Of a stretch of DNA of 25,754 bases, positions 16,237-22,746 are shown in pieces. This stretch comes from Thiotrichaceae bacterium. GTDB taxonomy: Bacteria; Pseudomonadota; Gammaproteobacteria; Thiotrichales; Thiotrichaceae. A program made the translations under genes and the position numbers. The notes beneath the pieces were generated by a model, which was not told where the DNA came from, did not search any database, and was given only the letters and a program-made list of their open reading frames with translations. Position 1 is the first letter of the stretch, and each line of letters opens with the position of its first letter. Where the stretch lies: positions 1-25,754 of the forward strand of contig JALVDQ010000322.1 of the NCBI GenBank assembly GCA_027008885.1, given 5' to 3'.

Positions 16237-16896
16237 ATGATTGAGTTTCGCAACGTCACCAAAACCTACCACACCAAAAATGGTAAAAATACCATTCTTG
16301 ATAATGTCAGTTTCAAGTTTCCGGAGAAACAGAATATTGGCGTTTTGGGTATAAATGGTGCTGGAAAGTCTACATTATTACGCTTGATCGCAGGCAGTGA
16401 ATATCCAGATAGCGGCAGAATTATAAGAAAAGGGCATTACTCATGGCCGCTTGGTTTTGCCGGCTCGTTTCATCACACACTCACGGGCATTGAGAATCTG
16501 CGTTTCGCCTGTCGCATTTATGGTGCCAATATAAAAAGAGTCACTGAATACGTCATCGACTTTTCAGAATTGGGTGACTATATTTATGAGCCAATTCAAA
16601 GCTATTCATCCGGGATGCGTTCCCGCCTTGCATTTGCATTAAGTATGGCAATTGATTTTGAAGTCTATCTGGTTGATGAGATTATGGGCGTGGGCGATCA
16701 GGGCTTTAAAGACAAATGCAAGCTGGCATTCGAGAATAAAAGAAAAACTTCAAGTCTCATCATGGTTTCACATAGCATGGATACGATCAGGGACTATAGT
16801 GATGTTGCCATACTGCTTACAGGGGAAGCTTTAAAGATATATGAAGACGTGGAGGAAGCGATTGAAATTTACAATACATTATCGAAAAAAAGCTAG
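16237..16896 (+). CDS. kpsT: Capsule ABC transporter ATP-binding protein (KpsT-like)
   Basis: This is the ATPase that drives polysaccharide export with the KpsM-like permease. Walker A is GINGAGKST (residues 38-46), the ABC signature SSGMR sits at residues 124-128, and Walker B is VYLVDE (143-148), followed by a late switch histidine in MVSHSMDTI. The 219-residue length matches the KpsT/Wzt short type, without the C-terminal sugar-binding domain of long Wzt proteins. It is the last gene of the operon. Its final codons and TAG stop (16894-16896) lie inside repeat element copy B, so the C-terminus (TLSKKS) may have been set by insertion of that element. Confidence 0.94.
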   Translation: MIEFRNVTKTYHTKNGKNTILDNVSFKFPEKQNIGVLGINGAGKSTLLRLIAGSEYPDSGRIIRKGHYSWPLGFAGSFHHTLTGIENLRFACRIYGANIKRVTEYVIDFSELGDYIYEPIQSYSSGMRSRLAFALSMAIDFEVYLVDEIMGVGDQGFKDKCKLAFENKRKTSSLIMVSHSMDTIRDYSDVAILLTGEALKIYEDVEEAIEIYNTLSKKS

Positions 16897-16945
16897 CCAA
16901 AATCAGCTTTTCTGCGACAGCTCGCCATTCCCAAACAGACTCCTG
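16882..16945. repeat. Palindromic MITE-like element, copy B (right half)
   Basis: From TAGCCAAAATCAGCTTTTC to GACTCCTG, this segment aligns with 1110-1162 of copy A at roughly three-quarters of positions, with one base gap. The outer end (reverse complement AGGAGTCTGTTTGGGAAT) matches the family end. An inner hairpin is visible: 16882-16894 pairs with 16905-16917 at 11 of 13 positions around a 10-base loop. The left outer end is missing; kpsT coding sequence stands in its place. The element overlaps the kpsT stop codon. The hairpin could slow or end transcription, but no U-run follows it. Confidence 0.7.
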
Positions 16946-16977
16946 AGCTGAGCGCAAGCTGATAAAATCGTGCCACG

Positions 16978-18048
16978 ATGCTGGATTCAGAAAAACAACG
17001 AAAAATCATCCATATTGATATGGACTGTTTTTTTGCCGCTGTTGAAGTGCGTGAGAATCCAGACCTAAAAGGAAAGCCTGTTGCGGTTGGCGGAAAGCCC
17101 AATACACGCGGTGTAGTTGCTGCCTGTAACTATGAGGCGCGCAAATTCGGGGTTCACTCCGCCATGCCAATGTCCCGCGCGCATAAACTCTGCCCTGAGC
17201 TAATCACCACCCCAGTCAATATGCCCTTATACAAGAGTGTATCCAGTGAAATTCATGGCATCTTTCATCAGTATACTGATCTAATCGAGCCTTTGTCACT
17301 GGATGAAGCCTATCTTGATGTAAGTGATTGCAGGCGGTGTAACGGTAGCGCCACACTAATAGCAGAGGAAATCAGAAGAAAAATATTCCACTCACAGAAG
17401 CTCACCGCTTCAGCCGGAGTTGCACCGAATAAATTCCTGGCTAAAGTAGCCAGCGACTGGAACAAACCGGATGGGCAAAAGGTCATCACGCCAGACGAAG
17501 TTGATGATTTTGTCAAGACGCTTCCGGTTACTGCCATATCCGGTGTAGGCAAGGTCACAGCCAGGAAAATGCACAAGTTAGGTTTACAAAGCTGTGATGA
17601 TCTCAAAATGCTGGGTCTTGAAAAACTGCAATTTTATTTTGGCAGCTTTGGCGAATCACTTTATCTCTACAGTCAGGGTATTGACTATCGCCCCGTAAAG
17701 ATACGGCAGATTCGCAAATCACTCAGTGTAGAAGATACCTTTGCCCACGATTTGCCAGATTTACAAGCCTGTCTGGGAGAGCTCCCTGCAATTTATTCTG
17801 AATTATTAAAACGCCTTGAGCGCGCCAGAGAAAAGCAACGCCTCAATCCCAAAGCACTGTTTGTAAAAATACGCTTTAATGATTTTGTCACCACGAGTAT
17901 GCAAATGCCGGCGTCAGCTCCCCATAAAAAAGCCTATAGCTATCTGTTAACTCAAGCATGGCAAAGAGGGAAACGTCCGGTACGCCTTATTGGAATCGGC
18001 TTGCAGTTTTTTCCTCCTGATTTACCGGAGCAGTTAAGTCTGTTTTGA
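16978..18048 (+). CDS. dinB: DNA polymerase IV (Y-family)
   Basis: This is a low-fidelity translesion polymerase of the Y family. The catalytic acidic residues are in IIHIDMDCFFAAVE (Asp14) and LSLDEAYLDV (Asp109, Glu110). The steric gate region and ARKFGVHSAMPMSRAHKLCP are conserved, as is the helix-hairpin-helix segment ISGVGKVTARKMHKLGL. The 356-residue length is normal. The C-terminus ends LPEQLSLF, which fits a beta-clamp-binding motif (QLSLF). The start follows an exact palindrome, ATCGTG-C-CACGAT, at 16967-16979, and no good ribosome-binding site is seen. A typical LexA box was not found, so SOS control is not shown. Confidence 0.96.
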   Translation: MLDSEKQRKIIHIDMDCFFAAVEVRENPDLKGKPVAVGGKPNTRGVVAACNYEARKFGVHSAMPMSRAHKLCPELITTPVNMPLYKSVSSEIHGIFHQYTDLIEPLSLDEAYLDVSDCRRCNGSATLIAEEIRRKIFHSQKLTASAGVAPNKFLAKVASDWNKPDGQKVITPDEVDDFVKTLPVTAISGVGKVTARKMHKLGLQSCDDLKMLGLEKLQFYFGSFGESLYLYSQGIDYRPVKIRQIRKSLSVEDTFAHDLPDLQACLGELPAIYSELLKRLERAREKQRLNPKALFVKIRFNDFVTTSMQMPASAPHKKAYSYLLTQAWQRGKRPVRLIGIGLQFFPPDLPEQLSLF

Positions 18049-18062
18049 ATCGCTGAGGTAAG

Positions 18063-18689
18063 TTAAGCTTTTATGGCTTTTTGAATCACGGGCACTAAAT
18101 CCTCAGGCAATTTTACCTTGCCAGACAGTGCAAACTGTTGTGCGTCGGGCGACATCTTTTTCCAGGTGCGGATAATAATGTCGATCCACTTTTCTTCATC
18201 ATACTGTGGGTATTTCTCATACATTGGCAGCATATAATGCTCAATAAAGGTAAGTGCGGCAACGTCTTCCAGTATCTGGGTATCACTGTTATTCCTGAGA
18301 TTTTTTTTGCCAATAGCCAGTTTTACCCGTTCGATAAATGCCTCGTCATAGCCTGCCTGTTGCAGATACCTGGCAGCAGTATCAGCATGAAATTTATACA
18401 GATTGGTACGCCATTGATGATAGCCCTTGCGGTTCATTGGATAATCACTGCGTGGTGACTTCCAGCGTTCTATATGCTGCGCCGCCACAGCCAGCCTGGC
18501 AACCTCATCCGCATCAGGTCGGTAGCGTTTAAGCATATCCAGCATACGTCTTGAATAAAGCAGTTCTTTGGGAAGCTGCTTGCCATCGTAGTCTGTCTCC
18601 AAATTGGGGTCCTGGCTATTTGCAGCATCATAGAGTTGCAGTGCTTTGTTATAGCGTTCTGCATCACGTTCTGTATCAATAGTTGTCAT
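18063..18689 (-). CDS. DUF4202-family protein of unknown function
   Basis: The 208-residue protein matches what I know of the DUF4202 family: an early DAANSQDPN segment, LLYSRRMLDMLKRYRPDA, the hallmark AAQHIERWKSPRSDYPM, YHQWRTNLYKFHADTAARYL, LEDVAALTFIEHYM and IIRTWKKMSP. It is all alpha-helical with several conserved His, Arg and Asp residues, so an HD-like metal site is imaginable, but this is inference. No signal peptide is present, so it is cytoplasmic. The gene converges with dinB over a 14-base gap with no clear terminator. Its upstream side faces the repeat-rich spacer. Biochemical role is unknown. Confidence 0.85.
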   Translation of the reverse strand: MTTIDTERDAERYNKALQLYDAANSQDPNLETDYDGKQLPKELLYSRRMLDMLKRYRPDADEVARLAVAAQHIERWKSPRSDYPMNRKGYHQWRTNLYKFHADTAARYLQQAGYDEAFIERVKLAIGKKNLRNNSDTQILEDVAALTFIEHYMLPMYEKYPQYDEEKWIDIIIRTWKKMSPDAQQFALSGKVKLPEDLVPVIQKAIKA

Positions 18690-18844
18690 GGTTCTGTTCA
18701 GGCTCGCAGAAAGTTTCGGGTATCCTGATTTTACTCAAAAATAAAAAAGCTGATATTTTACCTGAAATGCGAATGGTTAATAGTTTGTCGGCTTGCGCCC
18801 AGACCAACCTGATCTGCGCTACTGAGGGCAGAGCATATAGCAAT

Positions 18845-18876
18845 GTAGCCCGTATGAAGCCTTGCGGATACGGGGA
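18845..18876. repeat. REP-like hairpin CCCGTAT...ATACGGG
   Basis: A 7-bp perfect stem, CCCGTAT (18849-18855) and ATACGGG (18868-18874), flanks a 12-base loop, and GTAG precedes it. This is the form of the widespread bacterial GTAGCCCGTATG...CGGATACGGGG intergenic repeat. It is probably a dispersed structural repeat rather than a gene-specific signal. It lies in the 398-base stretch without a sure gene between the DUF4202 gene and the SEC-C gene. Confidence 0.6.
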
Positions 18877-18890
18877 CAAGTTGCGAATAT

Positions 18891-18920
18891 AAAAATATGT
18901 AAAAAACAGGGGGGATGGGT
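18891..18920 (-). repeat. C-run/T-run repeat, solo copy in reverse orientation
   Basis: Read on the minus strand it is ACCCATCCCCCCTG, then TTTTTT, then ACATATTTTT. It shares the TG after the C-run with the copy at 22714. It lies in the spacer upstream of the SEC-C gene, so that the G-run side faces that gene. No second arm is present nearby. Confidence 0.8.
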
Positions 18921-19043
18921 ATGTCAGAGGATAGAAGACAGTTTCATAGGTTAGCCAGGCGTAAGCCGACGGATCGTGGTACCATATGTGTAGCTATTCG
19001 CAAAACAAGATGTGTTTCTAATGGGAGATTTGCATATAATTAG
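18921..19043 (+). pseudogene. Possible 40-codon remnant with a PilZ-like beginning
   Basis: An ATG directly after the repeat at 18891-18920 opens a 40-codon frame starting MSEDRRQFHRL, which resembles the start of many PilZ-domain (c-di-GMP-binding) proteins. After about residue 11 the frame runs into the REP-like unit and no longer looks like PilZ. It may be a broken gene start interrupted by repeat sequence, a small unrelated gene, or chance. No ribosome-binding site other than the G-run is visible. Confidence 0.25.
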
Positions 19044-19087
19044 GCACTCGTACTTGCGTTATTAATTTGAATCACCAGGGAATACTA

Positions 19088-20041
19088 ATGATAGATAGCG
19101 AACCAACACAGGAATTTTCGGACAAGATATTTAAGTTTTTTAAATCGTCTATCTCGAAAATTCATAAAACTCAAAGTTACGATGCCTATATTCAATGGGT
19201 AAGGGAAAACTATTCGGGCTTTTTTCCTGCGGATGATGATTCTTTGCAAGTAGCTTTGCACACGGCGCGCTCAATCTGGAATACGACTCCCCTGTTAAGC
19301 AATCGTTATCGTCCCTCTCCTTTACCAGAAGTTAAACGCAATAGTCCTTGCCCCTGCGGCTCTGGAAAGAAATATAAACAGTGTTGTTTGCGTCTTGCCA
19401 ATATGTTTCCACCTTTAGAATCAAGTCTTGTATGGTCACTTCTTATAGACGAAATGAGCCAGCAAGAGATAGAAGAAGCGCTATTGCAACGTGTCTTGCC
19501 CACTGGCTTGGTAGTGGAAATAGCAGATCGCTACAAAGAGAAAGGAAAGATTGTCGAGGCAATTCAAATGCTGGAGTCTATTTTTACTATGATTCCTGCT
19601 GAAAAAATGGGTAAGGATGAGTGTTTTGCACTAACCAGCTTCTGTAATACCTGTGATGATACGGGGCTTTCTGAATATCGAACACGAAAAATAGCATTGT
19701 TGCATCAATTAAAGGACAAGGGTTCTCGCCTGATTCGTTCCGAAGCCTGGCAACGCTTGTCTGTAATAGCAATTGACCGGGGCGATAAAGATGCCGCATG
19801 GAAAGCTTTTCAGAAGGCTCAGCGCTTAACTCCTAATGATCCTGGTATTGATTTACTTGAAATAAATCTGCTAATTGGTGAATCCAAGGCGGATCTGGCA
19901 CAACAACGCGCCAAAATGATAATTAGAAAAATGCAAAAAAACGGGACTTACGAAGACTCTCCTCCATTCAGTAATTTTTTACAGGCAGTTGCTGAAGATC
20001 CTCAAGCGGTTATTGATAAGCTTATATTATGGTCAGGATAG
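19088..20041 (+). CDS. SEC-C motif protein, N-terminal part of a probably split gene
   Basis: The 317-residue product has a helical N-terminal part, a SEC-C zinc-binding motif CPCGSGKKYKQCC (Cys88, Cys90, Cys99, Cys100), and a C-terminal part with TPR-like helices (AWQRLSVIAIDRGDKDAAWKAFQKAQRLTPNDP). SEC-C motifs bind zinc and occur at the end of SecA and in many uncharacterised proteins. I chose the ATG at 19088 because AGGGA lies 6 bases upstream; an upstream TTG at 19067 has no such site. The frame ends at TAG 20039-20041, where the reading frame one base over (+1) continues as the next entry. The protein's role is unknown. Confidence 0.75.
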   Translation: MIDSEPTQEFSDKIFKFFKSSISKIHKTQSYDAYIQWVRENYSGFFPADDDSLQVALHTARSIWNTTPLLSNRYRPSPLPEVKRNSPCPCGSGKKYKQCCLRLANMFPPLESSLVWSLLIDEMSQQEIEEALLQRVLPTGLVVEIADRYKEKGKIVEAIQMLESIFTMIPAEKMGKDECFALTSFCNTCDDTGLSEYRTRKIALLHQLKDKGSRLIRSEAWQRLSVIAIDRGDKDAAWKAFQKAQRLTPNDPGIDLLEINLLIGESKADLAQQRAKMIIRKMQKNGTYEDSPPFSNFLQAVAEDPQAVIDKLILWSG

Positions 20042-21005
20042 CAATTCACTGGATCGCTTGCAGGACTGGCTAGAAAAAGTAGCTGAAAGGCAACCACCCG
20101 TTTATAAGATAAAGTCTTTTAGTGTTGATTATAGCTGGATGGATCTGAAAGATAATGATAATGAGATAAAACTTCAAACGCCTGATATATTTGCAGAAGC
20201 AGAAAGCCAAAATGAAATATTTAACAGTCTTTCAGACAAGGAATATAAACTGGTTACACCCGCAAGCATTCGGAAGTTAAACAGGCAATGGAGCAAGGTG
20301 ATTTATCACAGGGAACGCTCTTTTCCCTGGGACGAGAGGGGGTGGATAGAATTTCTGGAGAAAACTCCTCAATGCTTTGATAGTATTGAAATAATTAATG
20401 ATATTTTGATGGCATTGGAAGAATGGCAACAAGAGAAAGATGTTTTAGAAAATATAAGTTTGCCATTAGCACAAAGAGCCTGGCAGATATATGAATCACT
20501 CCCCGAGCAAGGTGGAATGCCCACAAGGTTTTCGGAGAATGAATCATTATATTTGGCTTTATCTTCTATTATTCTCATATTAAAACAGCTTGGTCAAAAT
20601 GACGGACTGATATCCTATTACGAAAGACTCATTATTATCAACCCAACTGATATACTTGGCTTGCGTGGTGGGCTGGCTCACGAATATCTTGCTCAAAAAG
20701 AATACGATAAATTTTTTAATCTGCTGCGTATTTACTCGCGTGATGTTTCACTCGATTTCTCTATGGCTAAAGTCCTGGCACTATGGGCTACAGGGGATAT
20801 AGATGCTGCCAAAAAACAATGGTCAAAGGTTAAAAAATACAACTCACATATTAAAAAATATCTGCTAAAGAACGACATAGCGATGCCAAAAATTACCTAC
20901 GAGATCACTGTGGGTGGTGAAGATGAAGCATGGCTTTATCGTAACGTTGCCCGTGATATTTGGCTGGAACATAAAGGCGCGCTTGACTGGCTTAAACAAA
21001 ATTAG
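19989..21005 (+). pseudogene. Continuation of the SEC-C/TPR gene in the +1 frame
   Basis: This frame has no ATG before codon 51, and its first 15 codons read like a shifted version of the previous gene. From about 20031 (GQDSNSLDRLQDWLEKVAERQ) it looks like natural protein with helical, TPR-like segments (YYERLIIINPTDILGLRGGLAHEYLAQKEY). Joined to the previous entry it would give one protein of about 640 residues. It could be a mutated gene, a sequencing error, a programmed +1 frameshift, or a second gene with a TTG start at 19989. Its TAG stop (21003-21005) is also the first three bases of repeat element copy C. Confidence 0.6.
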
Positions 21006-21139
21006 GAGCCTATTCGGTTGGGTTAGCCCTGAGCGTAACCGAGCATTTTTAGATTTCCAACTTATTGATATTATTGGTGGTAGGACTGGTGTAACTTTTC
21101 GCTTCAATCCCAGTTCTCAGACAGCCAGACAGCCTCCTA
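21003..21139. repeat. Palindromic MITE-like element, copy C
   Basis: The ends are TAGGAGCCTATTCGG at 21003 and, on the minus strand from 21139, TAGGAGGCTGTCTGGCTGTCTGAGAA. If one 8-base tandem duplication (GCTGTCTG) is removed, the minus-strand end matches the family end in about 17 of 20 positions. Inside lies a REP-like hairpin, GGTTAGC...GCGTAACC (21021-21040). The element fills the whole gap between two convergent genes, and each end's TAG is the stop codon of the gene that runs into it. The middle shows no gene. Confidence 0.6.
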
Positions 21140-22531
21140 AAAACGCGCATGCAGCATTAAGCCATCCGGGTCGTTATCATTTTTTGACGGGATCCAGGGA
21201 GACAGGCATTTTTTGCTTTTAACGCAGGGATCAGTCAGTGTTTTAAGAAATTCAAGCAGGTTTTTTATATCCTTTTCGGATGCGTTTTTAATTGTGTGCA
21301 GTTCCAGACCTGATTTTGCGGCAGCCAGTGTATTGACCTGCATATCATCAAGTTTGATGTGTTTTTGTTTTAACTGTTTCTTGTTGTAATGACGGATACT
21401 CTCAAGCGGAAACAGCATGTGTCGTGTTATGCCTTCGAGTGTTGTGTATGCGCCAGCATGTCCCCATGGTCCGGTCACTTCGACGTTCAGCAAGGTTGGT
21501 GTTCGAAAGCGGTACTTGTCTCCCTTATTATTCGTTACTGAGCCACAGCCAAAGTCCTCTGTTTTTGTTTTTCCCTCGCCCTTACCCATGCCTATCTGTG
21601 GCATGGCGGTATTATGAAAAAGTTCATCCGTAAAAAAATCTCCACTGTGACAACGGTTGCAATTTGCGCCGCCCTCACTCTCCTTTTGAAAGAAAAACAA
21701 AGCGCCTTTTTTTGCCTGTTCTGAAATGGCGTTATTATCACCTGCCAGATATTTCCTCCAGGGGTTATTTATAAACACCTGGGAGCGCTCATATTCTCCT
21801 ATGGCAGCTGAAATATTTTGCTCGGTGATCAGCTCATCCGCCGAAGCACCTGGCTCGGAAAAGCCTTTGCGGAAGGCTGGCAACCAGTTCTTTTTTAATC
21901 TGTTTGCGAGGGCTCTACGCACTGTTTGAGTGCCTGCATCGGGCATAAAGTTACCCCGCATTTCTGCCTCCGATATAATCGGAAAACGCGCCTGAGCCTG
22001 AACCAGGTTTTCTCCGCCGAGTGGATCAAGAGTTTTAGAAGGTACGTCGGGTGTATTTATGCCCTCAAAATTATTAAAGTGCTGATCCGCCATTGCTTGC
22101 ACACGTCCATCGTGAAAAAGTGATTTTTTATAAAAAATGCTGTTAAAAGTCGATGGTGCATTGCGTGGCACAGCCAGCTGAAAGCCTTTCTTTAGTTTCC
22201 GTTTGAGCCCTAATACATCGGGTTTTAGGGCATGTGCGCCAATAGGCAGAGAGAGATTGTCACCGCCACCCAGGAGCGGATGATGACAGGAAACACAAGC
22301 CGTATCTTTTTCTCCACCCAGTGCCTTGCTATAAAACAGCTTCATGCCAAGCTGCGCCAGAGGTGAATCAATCGCAGGTATAGGTGAGTCAGTTTTGGGT
22401 GTGCCTGTCAGATTTAGCTGTTGTGCAAGCTTTCTAAGGCGTTGATCTGTTTTGGATATGCCATCCGCAGAGACAGAAAAACTGATATAAATGATCAATA
22501 AAAATGCCAGAACTTTATAGTGAATATTCAT
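21137..22531 (-). CDS. Di-heme cytochrome c peroxidase family protein
   Basis: This is a periplasmic c-type cytochrome of the bacterial cytochrome c peroxidase/MauG family, which reduces hydrogen peroxide or oxidises other substrates. A signal peptide is clear (KVLAFLLIIYISFSVSADG). The two heme sites are CVSCHH (Cys79, Cys82, His83) and CNRCHSGDFF (Cys291, Cys294, His295). Conserved ACVSCHHPLLGGGDNLSLPIG and FRTPTLLNVEVTGPWGHAGAYTTLEG are present. At 464 residues it is longer than classical peroxidases. The C-terminal tail DPCVKSKKCLSPWIPSKND has two further cysteines and an Asp-rich NDNDPDG segment that could bind calcium. The substrate is not known. The stop codon falls in repeat copy C. 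Confidence 0.9.
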   Translation of the reverse strand: MNIHYKVLAFLLIIYISFSVSADGISKTDQRLRKLAQQLNLTGTPKTDSPIPAIDSPLAQLGMKLFYSKALGGEKDTACVSCHHPLLGGGDNLSLPIGAHALKPDVLGLKRKLKKGFQLAVPRNAPSTFNSIFYKKSLFHDGRVQAMADQHFNNFEGINTPDVPSKTLDPLGGENLVQAQARFPIISEAEMRGNFMPDAGTQTVRRALANRLKKNWLPAFRKGFSEPGASADELITEQNISAAIGEYERSQVFINNPWRKYLAGDNNAISEQAKKGALFFFQKESEGGANCNRCHSGDFFTDELFHNTAMPQIGMGKGEGKTKTEDFGCGSVTNNKGDKYRFRTPTLLNVEVTGPWGHAGAYTTLEGITRHMLFPLESIRHYNKKQLKQKHIKLDDMQVNTLAAAKSGLELHTIKNASEKDIKNLLEFLKTLTDPCVKSKKCLSPWIPSKNDNDPDGLMLHARF

Positions 22532-22713
22532 TATTATTTTTTGATTATTATTGCTTTAAATACTTTCAGCTTATTTGAGCAAAAAAGTCTGTCTAATAAA
22601 TTACCAATATGTCTAATTTTACTCTGGTTTACTCTTAAAATAATGACTGGCTATCAGAAAAAAACAACCATATATCACTCATAACTGAATCTGAAGAGTG
22701 TCAGAAATAGATA

Positions 22714-22742
22714 ACCCATCCCCCCTGTTTTTGATATATTTT
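22714..22742 (+). repeat. C-run/T-run repeat, solo copy just upstream of sbcD
   Basis: ACCCATCCCCCCTG, TTTTTG, ATATATTTT ends only 4 bases before the ATG of sbcD. It must therefore form most of the sbcD leader or contain its promoter. It lies in the 215-base divergent spacer between the peroxidase gene and sbcD. The rest of that spacer is AT-rich, with GTCTAAT twice (near 22591 and 22612), and no certain promoter could be assigned. Confidence 0.8.
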
Positions 22743-22746
22743 GCCT

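Larger units (their letters stand above)
18787..18975. repeat. REP-like inverted pair around 18787-18810 and 18949-18972
   Basis: GTCGGCTTGCGCCCAGACC at the left and the reverse complement of GGTTAGCCAGGCGTAAGCCG at the right are related at roughly three-quarters of positions with one gap. The right unit can itself fold (GGTTAGC, CAG, GCGTAAGCC), like the unit at 21021-21040. Such GTTAGC/GCGTAA units are common dispersed bacterial repeats. The pair brackets the CCCGTAT hairpin and a C-run/T-run repeat copy. Confidence 0.5.

Noticed and set aside
16897..16977. LexA (SOS) box upstream of dinB
   Set aside because: No CTGT-N8-ACAG arrangement was found; CTGCGACAG and AACAG have the wrong spacing.
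20914..21222. Plus-strand open frame across the SEC-C gene end and the convergent gap
   Set aside because: It runs through repeat sequence and over the end of the peroxidase gene and has no protein-like features.
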